A stretch of 64,000 bases of DNA. Source: Roseofilum halophilum BLCC-M91 (lineage in GTDB: Bacteria; Cyanobacteriota; Cyanobacteriia; Cyanobacteriales; Desertifilaceae). The stretch is taken from the NCBI RefSeq assembly GCF_030068445.1, contig NZ_JAQPOK010000041.1:1-64000 (forward strand). The letters run 5' to 3'. The notes beneath the pieces were generated by a model that was given only the letters and a program-made list of their open reading frames with translations, searched no databases and had not been told where the DNA came from. The first letter of the stretch is position 1, and each line of letters begins with the position of its first letter. This document shows positions 1 through 6,395 of this stretch, piece after piece. The translations under genes and the position numbers were made by a program.

Positions 1-284
1 CGCGCGGCAAAAAAGTTGCTAAATGCGGTTTGTAGGTGTCTTAACCCCTGTTGCAAGGGGACACAACTGACTTCGTTTAAGAAATCTAACTCTTCTTGTT
101 TTTTCCAGGCAGTCAACATTGAAGAGGTTTGAGCGTAATCGATTCTTTCTTGTAGTGAGTACCAAGCCTGAGTTCTTTCATGGAGCGCTTTGTTGTAAAC
201 TAATCTTACACAACCCAAAGTGCGCCGCAATAGCGAGTCTTGCTCTAAGGTTGGGTAAAATCGGTAGTTAAATGCTCTTTCCAT
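1..284 (-). CDS. tnpB: TnpB (IS200/IS605-type OrfB), 5' part, cut by window edge
   Basis: Reading from the ATG at 284 towards position 1 gives an open frame of about 94 residues that runs off the window. It begins MERAFNYRFYPT, followed by a QDSLLRRTLGCVRLVYNKAL stretch and an AWYSLQER segment. This is the standard N-terminal helix-turn-helix region of TnpB/OrfB proteins, the RNA-guided RuvC nucleases carried by IS200/IS605 and IS1341-type elements. The RuvC active site and zinc ribbon would lie outside the window, so intactness cannot be judged. A GC-rich hairpin about 70 bp upstream fits an element end. No tnpA transposase is visible on this side. Confidence 0.85.
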   Translation of the reverse strand, partial: MERAFNYRFYPTLEQDSLLRRTLGCVRLVYNKALHERTQAWYSLQERIDYAQTSSMLTAWKKQEELDFLNEVSCVPLQQGLRHLQTAFSNFFAA

Positions 285-353
285 GTGGGATTCAAAGGAG
301 TTCTCACATTGTAGCACCTAAGATGTAATTGTGGTAGTCTATGGTTAGTAAAG

Positions 354-370
354 CCGCCCTGGAAGGGCGG
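354..370. repeat. GC-rich hairpin at the tnpB-proximal element end
   Basis: CCGCCC at 354-359 pairs with GGGCGG at 365-370 around a TGGAA loop. It lies 5' of the TnpB start. Subterminal hairpins at this position are typical of IS200/IS605 left ends, so it probably marks the element boundary. The exact end is not determined. Confidence 0.55.
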
Positions 371-444
371 GGTTTCAGACCCAATTTTTCTGATGAGTTT
401 CAAATTGCCCAGTAAACTGCATGAATCGTGGATAGTTTTTTTGA

Positions 445-831
445 TTACTTCTTGCTTATTATTTTGGGGAATAGTTGAGAATACTGGTCAATATCGAGCC
501 GATCTGGAGGATTAAGACTGTCTGTTTGCAGTTGAGTCAGTAAAGTTTTGCTCTTCAGGAGTAGTTGGCGAATATCTAACCCTGCATATTCCGGTTGATA
601 GCGACTTAAGCGGCTGATCCCTTCACCGAGTAGAATCATGGCCCCCCGTAAATTTTGATTGCCCAGATGATAAATAGCGACAGCAATTTGTAAGATACCT
701 TGATAGAGGGTGCGTTCGGGTTCCGAGGCTTCGAGCCAAAGGGCTTCTAGGGTATCGTGACAGGCATAAAATTCTTGTTGGTTAAATTGTTGAATACCGT
801 GCCAAAATTCAGGGGGCAGTTGATTAGACAT
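445..831 (-). CDS. DUF309 family protein
   Basis: A 128-residue protein starting at the ATG at 831 (MSNQLPPEFW). An upstream in-frame start at 933 would overlap the preceding regulator gene and is less likely. The sequence shows the helical DUF309 pattern: an H-x-FN-x-x-EFYACHDTLEALWL segment near residues 10-35, then YQGILQIAVAIYHLGNQN and a C-terminal helix pair. DUF309 proteins have no established biochemical role. The gene begins 11 bp after the Fur-type gene on the same strand, so the two are probably co-transcribed. Family assignment is from motif pattern only. Confidence 0.75.
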   Translation of the reverse strand: MSNQLPPEFWHGIQQFNQQEFYACHDTLEALWLEASEPERTLYQGILQIAVAIYHLGNQNLRGAMILLGEGISRLSRYQPEYAGLDIRQLLLKSKTLLTQLQTDSLNPPDRLDIDQYSQLFPKIISKK

Positions 832-842
832 AGGATGGGATT

Positions 843-1400
843 TTATTCTGACTCTGGATCGTCTTGCTCTAAGTGTTCTTGGATCTCTTCTAAGCTCTGA
901 TGACCAGAGGCGATCGCCCTCGAACAAGTCCAACTACTTGGTAACATAGCTGGCCATCCTTTGCGGATCGCTTCTGGACAGATGGCATGAATGGTTAATT
1001 GACAATCAATCATTTGTACGCCGGTTTTACAAGCTTGTTTTAAGCTTTGCTTGAGAATTGTATCATTCTTGAATTCTAGGGTTTGGTTACACTGAATGCA
1101 GACAATATGATGATGGTGATGGGGATAGGGATGATTCAATTCGTAGTGTTTATGACCCTCTGCCAGTTCCAGTTCCCGAATAATCCCCATTCTAGCCATC
1201 AATTTCACCGTGCGGTAAATGGTTGATAAGCTAATCTTCTCCCCCCTTTGTTTGAGCAGATCGTGGAGTTCTTCAGCGCTCAGATGGTTACCCCTGGGTA
1301 GATTCTGGAAAACATGCAGAATCGTTTCTCGTTGGGGAGTTAAGCGCCAACCTTTGGCATTGAGTTCAGCCTTGAGAGAGGTGGGAGTACATAAAGACAT
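843..1400 (-). CDS. fur: Fur family metalloregulator (FurA-like)
   Basis: A 185-residue ferric-uptake-regulator type repressor. The N-terminal winged helix (about residues 10-80) includes GWRLTPQRETIL and SLSTIYRTVKLMARMG. The metal-binding dimerisation half has EGHKHYE (81-87), a five-His run (94-98), C101-x-x-C104, C133 and C141. It reads like cyanobacterial FurA, but the second Cys of the usual C-terminal CPxC pair (position 144) is Ala. The protein also carries an extra 40-residue acidic tail with one more Cys (C159). A perfect inverted repeat abuts the start codon and may be an autoregulatory operator. The manganese transporter genes lie nearby on the same strand. PerR or Zur function is less likely on sequence similarity. 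Confidence 0.9.
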   Translation of the reverse strand: MSLCTPTSLKAELNAKGWRLTPQRETILHVFQNLPRGNHLSAEELHDLLKQRGEKISLSTIYRTVKLMARMGIIRELELAEGHKHYELNHPYPHHHHHIVCIQCNQTLEFKNDTILKQSLKQACKTGVQMIDCQLTIHAICPEAIRKGWPAMLPSSWTCSRAIASGHQSLEEIQEHLEQDDPESE

Positions 1401-1412
1401 GAGAAATTCTCA
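1400..1412. promoter_or_regulatory. Inverted repeat at fur start, possible autoregulatory operator
   Basis: TGAGAAATTCTCA is a perfect 6-1-6 palindrome overlapping the T of the fur ATG. An AT-rich stretch and a second TTGAGAATATC-like half lie within 80 bp upstream. Fur proteins bind AT-rich palindromes and often autoregulate. Assignment to this site is inference. Confidence 0.25.
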
Positions 1413-1535
1413 ATAACAGTGGTGTTCTTAAAATTATAAAGCCCCAATTACTGATTTGCAAAAAAGCAACATTATTGAGAATATCTTGCAACGTCCTCTA
1501 CTGGGCTGTTTCAGCTAAAATACTCAATGGCTGGA

Positions 1536-1576
1536 CTCAAAGAATCCCCGAACTGAAGAGACGGGGATTCTTTGAG
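1536..1576. terminator. Perfect 15-bp hairpin after map
   Basis: CTCAAAGAATCCCCG (1536-1550) pairs perfectly with its complement at 1562-1576 around an 11-base loop. It begins 4 bp beyond the map stop. A T-tract follows on the plus strand but not in the map direction, so in the map direction it would act as an mRNA 3' end or a Rho-dependent stop. The minus-strand read GAATCCCCGTCTCTTCAG resembles the 3' hairpin of cyanobacterial IS200/IS605 elements, so it may be a solo element end. Confidence 0.5.
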
Positions 1577-1580
1577 CTTT

Positions 1581-2369
1581 TTAAGCACTTTTATACTCGT
1601 TTTTGGATTCCGGTAAGGTAAGGATTTCAGCTCCATTATCGGTAACGGCGATCGTATGTTCAAACTGGGCCGATAGCTTGCCATCTTTGGTTATCGCTGT
1701 CCAATTATCCTCTAAAACCTGAGCCTCATAGGTTCCCTCATTAATCATCGGTTCAATGGTAAACACCATCCCTTTACGCAGGCGTTTCCCTTTTCCTCTG
1801 ACTCCATAATGGGGAACCTGGGGAGCGGTATGAAATTCACGGTTAATTCCATGGCCGACAAAATCTCGCACTACGGAAAACCCATGGGCTTCAGCATACT
1901 CTTGAATGGCTGCACCAATATCGCCAATTCTACCCCCTGGTTTCACGGCCGCAATCCCGCGCATCATACATTCATAGGTGACTTCTACCAGCTTTTTGGC
2001 GACGGGTGAAGGAGTGCCGACAAAAAACGTCCGCGATGTATCTCCATAATAGCCATCAAGGATCGGAGTTACATCGATATTAATAATGTCACCGTCCTTG
2101 AGTTTTTGTTTGCTATTGGGGATACCGTGACAAATCACTTCATTGACACTGGTACAAATGGATTTGGGGAAGCCATGATATCCTAATGGCGCACTAATGG
2201 CCCCATGTTCGCGAGTCCAACGCTCGGCTTCATCATTTAACTCTAAGGTACTGACTCCAGGTTGTACCATGGGCGCTAGGTGATCGAGTAACTGACTGGC
2301 TAAGAGGCCCGCTTTTCGCATTTTGTCGATTTCGCGACGTGATAGCAATACAATTGTTTCGCTTCCCAT
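1581..2369 (-). CDS. map: Methionine aminopeptidase, type I
   Basis: A 262-residue cytosolic dinuclear metallopeptidase that removes the initiator methionine from nascent proteins. All five metal ligands of the pita-bread fold can be placed: D99 and D110 in NIDVTPILDGYYGD, H173 in GHGINREFH, E206 in FTIEPM and E237 in QFEHTIAV. H65 and H81 fit the substrate-binding histidines. Length and start are normal for the short type Ia form without an N-terminal zinc-finger extension. In many bacteria map sits in the ribosomal spc operon; here it stands between the Fur-type gene and the manganese transporter, away from the adk-infA cluster at 60-61 kb. Confidence 0.95.
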   Translation of the reverse strand: MGSETIVLLSRREIDKMRKAGLLASQLLDHLAPMVQPGVSTLELNDEAERWTREHGAISAPLGYHGFPKSICTSVNEVICHGIPNSKQKLKDGDIINIDVTPILDGYYGDTSRTFFVGTPSPVAKKLVEVTYECMMRGIAAVKPGGRIGDIGAAIQEYAEAHGFSVVRDFVGHGINREFHTAPQVPHYGVRGKGKRLRKGMVFTIEPMINEGTYEAQVLEDNWTAITKDGKLSAQFEHTIAVTDNGAEILTLPESKNEYKSA

Positions 2370-2460
2370 GTTTCTAATATCTCAAAGGTGATGTCTTCAC
2401 TATTGATCTATGATACGGGAATGAGTGATGGGGAGATAGCAGGGCTGTTGTATTCTTTCC

Positions 2461-3342
2461 TCAACTATCCGGTGAGGATGTCAATTGGGAATTTTGGGCT
2501 AAAATCCCGTACTTGGGAGCCAAGACCATGGCGAGAATGAAGAAGAGGGTCAAGAGTACGACGATCGCCCCTCCTGTGGAGATATCGAGATGATAGCTGA
2601 AATAGGTTCCCAGGATGCACGATAGGACGCTACTGGTAATGGAGAGTCCCATCATGCGATCGAAGCGATCGGTGAGTAAATAGGCGATCGCTCCCGGAGT
2701 CACTAACATGGCAATAACCAGAATAATCCCCGCCGTTTGCAGAGCGGTGACAATGGTTAACGCCAACACCGACAACAACGTATAGTACATCAATTGAATA
2801 TTTAACCCGATCGCCTTGGCATGATTGGGATCGAAACAGAATAATAACAAATCCTTGCGCCGCAACCCAATCACCAATAGGGTAATTGTCCCCGCGATTA
2901 AGGTTTGGATAATATCACTGTTGGAAATTCCCAACACATTGCCAAACAGGATATGAAACAAATCTACATTACTGGGGATTTTAGTAATCAACACAATCCC
3001 AAAGGCAAAAAAACCGGTAAAGACAACCCCAATTACTGCATCCTCTTTTAACCGCGTTTTTGATTGCACATAACCGATGGCAACGGTTGCGCCAAATCCA
3101 AATAGGAATGCTCCCACCGCAAAGGGAATATTCAAAGCATAGGCAACGACTACCCCAGGAACCACCGCATGGGAAACTGCATCCCCCATCAGCGACCAAC
3201 CTTTGAGGGTAATATAACAGGAGAGTACGGCACAGACTAAGCCGACAAAGGCACTCACCCATAAGGCTCGGACTAAAAACCCATATTCTAGGGGTTCGAT
3301 GAGCCAATCTAAAATGGGTATAGTGGTGATTAAAGAATTCAT
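2461..3342 (-). CDS. mntB: Manganese ABC transporter, membrane permease
   Basis: A 293-residue ABC-3 family integral membrane protein with eight or nine hydrophobic segments, starting at the ATG at 3342 (MNSLITTIPILDWLIEPLEY). It forms the membrane channel for divalent-metal import together with MntA and MntC. Features include GDAVSHAVVPGVVVAY and LRRKDLLLFCFDPNHAKAIG, typical of Mn/Zn permeases. A frame continues 60 codons upstream, but that extension is only a translated intergenic inverted repeat (3410-3486), so the start at 3342 is preferred. It is the last gene of mntC-mntA-mntB, 176 bp after mntA. Naming follows the Synechocystis usage, where MntB is the permease. Confidence 0.92.
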   Translation of the reverse strand: MNSLITTIPILDWLIEPLEYGFLVRALWVSAFVGLVCAVLSCYITLKGWSLMGDAVSHAVVPGVVVAYALNIPFAVGAFLFGFGATVAIGYVQSKTRLKEDAVIGVVFTGFFAFGIVLITKIPSNVDLFHILFGNVLGISNSDIIQTLIAGTITLLVIGLRRKDLLLFCFDPNHAKAIGLNIQLMYYTLLSVLALTIVTALQTAGIILVIAMLVTPGAIAYLLTDRFDRMMGLSITSSVLSCILGTYFSYHLDISTGGAIVVLLTLFFILAMVLAPKYGILAQNSQLTSSPDS

Positions 3343-3409
3343 AGATATTAAGTAATAAGTAATGAGTAATAAGTAAGAAATAAATCCTTCAGCTTGGGAG
3401 AGAGATTTA

Positions 3410-3486
3410 GTAGGTTGGGTTGAGGAACGAAACCCAACAAATACCTTGGGTTTGTGTTGGGTTTCACTTCGTTCAACCCAACCTAC
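3410..3486. repeat. Long inverted repeat between mntA and mntB
   Basis: GTAGGTTGGGTT at 3410 pairs with AACCCAACCTAC ending at 3486. Inner arms GAACGAAACCCAACA and TGTTGGGTTTCACTTCG also pair, making a 77-bp fold-back. It lies in the mntA-mntB spacer and could modulate readthrough within the operon. The form is that of a dispersed cyanobacterial repeat (REP/MITE-like). Confidence 0.75.
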
Positions 3487-3518
3487 AGAACCTAAAACTG
3501 CTGGGGAATAGGGAATAG

Positions 3519-4301
3519 TCAAGAATCAACCTCGAAATTTGGGGAAAAAGAGCGCAAACTTTGCACGGGTAAGCCGCCAAATGTCATGGCGAGATTTTCT
3601 GGGGTAAAGGTTTCTTCTGTGGTTCCGGAGGCGAGAATGGTTTGATTGATTAAAATGGTGCGATCGCAGAATGTGGAAATCGAGGCTAAATCGTGGGTAG
3701 ACACCAGAATGGTGTGTCCCTCATCGCGCAACTGCATCAGCAAATCAACGATCCGCTTCTCGGTTTTCACGTCTACGCCGGTAAACGGTTCGTCTAATAA
3801 GATGACTTTACCCTCTTGAGCGAGCGATCGGGCCAAAAATGCCCGTTTCTTTTGTCCTCCCGACAGCTCCCCTATTTGCCGATGGCGAAATTCCACCATT
3901 CCCACCCGCTCTAAACTTTCCATCACCAACCGCCGATCTTTAGCGCTGGGAATGCGTAACAAATTCATATAGCCATAGCGCCCCATCATCACCACATCAA
4001 ACACGCTCACCGGAAAATTCCAATCCACTTCATCCGACTGGGGTACATAGGCCATTATCTGCCGCTTTTGAGCTATTTGCACCCGCATACCACCCACCCG
4101 AATTTGTCCTTGCTTCGGCGGTAAAAAGCCCATAATTGATTTAAATAATGTTGATTTTCCGCCCCCATTGGGCCCGACTAGGGCGGTAATCGTTCCCGGT
4201 TCCACGGTACAGGTGGCATTATAAATTGCCAGTCGAGCATTACTGTAAGTCACACTGAGTTGATCGACAGTTATATTGAGCGATTCAGTCAAAGATGGCA
4301 T
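3519..4301 (-). CDS. mntA: Manganese ABC transporter, ATP-binding subunit
   Basis: A 260-residue ABC ATPase that powers Mn(II) uptake at the cytoplasmic face. Walker [10 protein letters not shown] is at residues 43-51, the Q-loop in [10 protein letters not shown], the signature LSGGQ at 146-150, Walker B VILLDEP at 166-172 and the switch His at 203 (STHD). The [18 protein letters not shown] segment is characteristic of the Mn-type subfamily. The ATG at 4301 is chosen because GGAG lies seven bases upstream; a TTG ten codons earlier has no such site. It lies between mntC and mntB on the same strand. Confidence 0.94.
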   Translation of the reverse strand: MPSLTESLNITVDQLSVTYSNARLAIYNATCTVEPGTITALVGPNGGGKSTLFKSIMGFLPPKQGQIRVGGMRVQIAQKRQIMAYVPQSDEVDWNFPVSVFDVVMMGRYGYMNLLRIPSAKDRRLVMESLERVGMVEFRHRQIGELSGGQKKRAFLARSLAQEGKVILLDEPFTGVDVKTEKRIVDLLMQLRDEGHTILVSTHDLASISTFCDRTILINQTILASGTTEETFTPENLAMTFGGLPVQSLRSFSPNFEVDS

Positions 4302-4448
4302 GGTGTTCTCCAATGGGTTAAGTTCAGGCAAATATCAATGAACAATTAACAATGAACAATGAACAATTAAATAATTGATCTGGTTTGGGGCAGGTTCACA
4401 AAGGTTATGGATAGGAATTGGGGATATTGGTAAACCTGCCCCTACAGA

Positions 4449-5426
4449 TTACTTATTACTTATCAACAATCCCTCCGTAATCAGTTGCACATCATATTCG
4501 AGTAGCTCTAAAAATGTCGGCACGGGGCCATCTGCCGTAGACAAAGAATCAACATAAAGATTGCCGCCAAAGGTTGCGCCCGTGGTTTGGGCGACTTGCT
4601 TTTGTCCTTTATCATTCACCGTTGTTTCACAAAAAATGGCGGGAATGTTCTGACTTTTGACGCGATCGATTACCCCTGCCACTTGTTTGGGCGTAAACTG
4701 TTGCTCGGAATTAATCGGCCAAATATAAATTTCTTTCATTCCATAATCGCGAGCCAGATAAGAAAAAGCGCCTTCACAGGTGACTAAGTAGCGTTGATTT
4801 GGGGGCACTTTTTCTATGGCTTCGCGCAATTTTTGGTCAATGGCCTTGAGTTTTTCGCTATAGGCTGCTGCATTGGCGTTATAGGTTTTGGCATTTTCTG
4901 GATCGAGGGTAACAAAGGCTTGGCGGATATTTTCCACATAAATCAGGGCGTTTTGGGGAGACATCCAAGCGTGGGGATTGGGTTTGTCGGTGTAGGGGCC
5001 TTCGGCAATGGGGATGGGTTTAATGCCTTTGGTTAAGAGGACAGAGGGCACGTTGTCGAGGTTGCCTAAGAATTGTTCAAACCAGCGCTCTAGATTCATG
5101 CCGTTATAGAGAATGAGATCGGCTTCTTGTGCTTGGGTGAGGTCGCTGGGGGTGGGTTCGTAACCGTGGATTTCTGCACCGATGCGGGTTATGGACTCGA
5201 CGGTTAGTTTGTCTCCGGCAATGTTTTGGGCAATGTCGGCCAGAACGGTAAAGGTGGTGAGGACTTTCTTTTTGTTTTCGGTTTCTCCGGGGAGGGAGGC
5301 TGAGTTTTCAGGGGTTGAGCTGAGGGTTGAGGGGGTAGGGGGGTCTGGGTTTGTACAGCTTGTTAGCCCTAGGGAGAGGACGAGGGAGGCGATCGCCATT
5401 AGAGTTCTTGGATAGGAGCAACACAT
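4449..5426 (-). CDS. mntC: Manganese-binding lipoprotein of ABC transporter
   Basis: A 325-residue solute-binding protein that captures Mn(II) in the periplasm for the MntAB importer. The N-terminus has a hydrophobic signal and a lipobox LTSC with the lipidated Cys at residue 24, followed by a Ser/Pro/Thr-rich tether. The four expected metal ligands are in place: H87 (EIHGYEP), H152 (NPHAWM), E218 (CEGAFSY) and D293 (YVDSLS). C217 and C266 match the redox-sensitive disulfide described for Synechocystis MntC. The sequence is much closer to MntC than to ZnuA; no His-rich zinc loop is present. It is the first gene of mntC-mntA-mntB and divergent from gun4. Confidence 0.95.
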   Translation of the reverse strand: MCCSYPRTLMAIASLVLSLGLTSCTNPDPPTPSTLSSTPENSASLPGETENKKKVLTTFTVLADIAQNIAGDKLTVESITRIGAEIHGYEPTPSDLTQAQEADLILYNGMNLERWFEQFLGNLDNVPSVLLTKGIKPIPIAEGPYTDKPNPHAWMSPQNALIYVENIRQAFVTLDPENAKTYNANAAAYSEKLKAIDQKLREAIEKVPPNQRYLVTCEGAFSYLARDYGMKEIYIWPINSEQQFTPKQVAGVIDRVKSQNIPAIFCETTVNDKGQKQVAQTTGATFGGNLYVDSLSTADGPVPTFLELLEYDVQLITEGLLISNK

Positions 5427-5448
5427 GAAGACATCCGTCTGGTTATTT

Positions 5449-5490
5449 TCATAATTATTTCATCTTTCATCTTTATATCATAATTGTTTC
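5449..5490. promoter_or_regulatory. Paired direct repeats in the mntC/gun4 divergent promoter region
   Basis: TCATAATTATTTC (5449-5461) and TCATAATTGTTTC (5478-5490) are near-identical 13-mers with start points 29 bp apart, in the very AT-rich spacer between mntC (minus) and gun4 (plus). Spacing close to three helical turns suits a dimeric regulator, possibly for manganese or iron control. This is inference; no known operator consensus is claimed. Confidence 0.3.
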
Positions 5491-5547
5491 AACTTGGATC
5501 GAAAACTCCCCCATCTCCCTCCAGTAGTGGCTTCGTTTTGCGGTACA

Positions 5548-6285
5548 ATGATTCCGATTAAGGGATTCAAGGATTTAATTGCTGTTTCTGTGCCTGAACT
5601 TACCGATCTCGAACAACTCTCTACTGCCCTCTCATCATCGAATGGGAAAACCCAACTGAAAACCATTGAGACTCTCAGCACTTTGGGGAGTTCGGGGGAA
5701 CAGGTGTTGATGGATTTTTTGGCGAAGGGCGATCGCCATCATCCCACTTGGGTACAAGGAACGGTCTTCCTCAAGCTCAGAACGTCTGAATCGGCTGCTG
5801 TGCAAGAGTTTCTCAATCGTGAGTTTCCCCAAGGGGTGGTTCCCCTAAAGAGCGATCGCGATATTGATTACAGTCCCCTACAAGCGCTGTTAATCGAGCA
5901 GAAATTTCTAGAGGGCGATCGGCTAACCCTATTAAAAATGTGTGAACTAGCCGGAGAAAGTGCCATGACTCGCAAATGGCTGTATTTCTCCGAAGTCAAT
6001 CAATTTCCCCGCACCGATTTACGCACCATCAATACCCTATGGCTCGTCTATTCCGAAGGTAAATTTGGCTTCTCCGTACAACGGGAAATCTGGTTATCCT
6101 TGGGCAAAAACTGGGATAAACTCTGGCCGAAAATTCAATGGCGCACCGGTAAAGCTTGGACGCGCTATCCGAGCGAATTTATTTGGGATTTAACCGCTCC
6201 CAAAGGCCATTTACCCCTCACCAACCAACTGCGAGGGGTACGGGTGATGAACTCCCTGCTCTCCCATCCCGCTTGGACAGATTAG
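5548..6285 (+). CDS. gun4: GUN4 family tetrapyrrole-binding protein
   Basis: About 245 residues. The N-terminal half (about 15-110) is an all-helical domain like that of Synechocystis Gun4. The C-terminal half (from about 130) is the GUN4 core: KWLYFSEVNQFPRTDLRTIN, SVQREIWLSLGKNWDKLWP, then GHLPLTNQLRGVRVMNSLL. GUN4 binds protoporphyrin IX and Mg-protoporphyrin and stimulates Mg-chelatase, the first committed step of chlorophyll synthesis, at the thylakoid or envelope surface. Start choice is uncertain: a TTG at 5494 and a GTG at 5527 are also in frame, and none has a good ribosome-binding site; ATG 5548 best fits the family length. Divergent from mntC. Confidence 0.88.
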   Translation: MIPIKGFKDLIAVSVPELTDLEQLSTALSSSNGKTQLKTIETLSTLGSSGEQVLMDFLAKGDRHHPTWVQGTVFLKLRTSESAAVQEFLNREFPQGVVPLKSDRDIDYSPLQALLIEQKFLEGDRLTLLKMCELAGESAMTRKWLYFSEVNQFPRTDLRTINTLWLVYSEGKFGFSVQREIWLSLGKNWDKLWPKIQWRTGKAWTRYPSEFIWDLTAPKGHLPLTNQLRGVRVMNSLLSHPAWTD

Positions 6286-6395
6286 CAGAGTGAAAAGGAG
6301 GCCCCAATTGGGGTCACTTTTGCCCTGAAAATCTTGGCTCAAAGGTAATATCAAATAAGTTGGATTGATTTGGATGCTGAAGGTTCCTAAGTAGA

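Noticed and set aside
832-933. Longer N-terminus for the DUF309 protein
   Set aside because: The extension overlaps the end of the Fur gene in another frame and is not DUF309-like.
3343-3522. 60-residue N-terminal extension of MntB
   Set aside because: It is a translation of the intergenic inverted repeat (SETQHKPKVFVGFRSSTQP) and would remove the mntA-mntB spacer; the ATG at 3342 fits the family.
3519-5426. Zinc transporter ZnuABC
   Set aside because: The binding protein has the MntC ligand set H-H-E-D and a disulfide pair and lacks a His-rich loop; the ATPase has the Mn-type signature.
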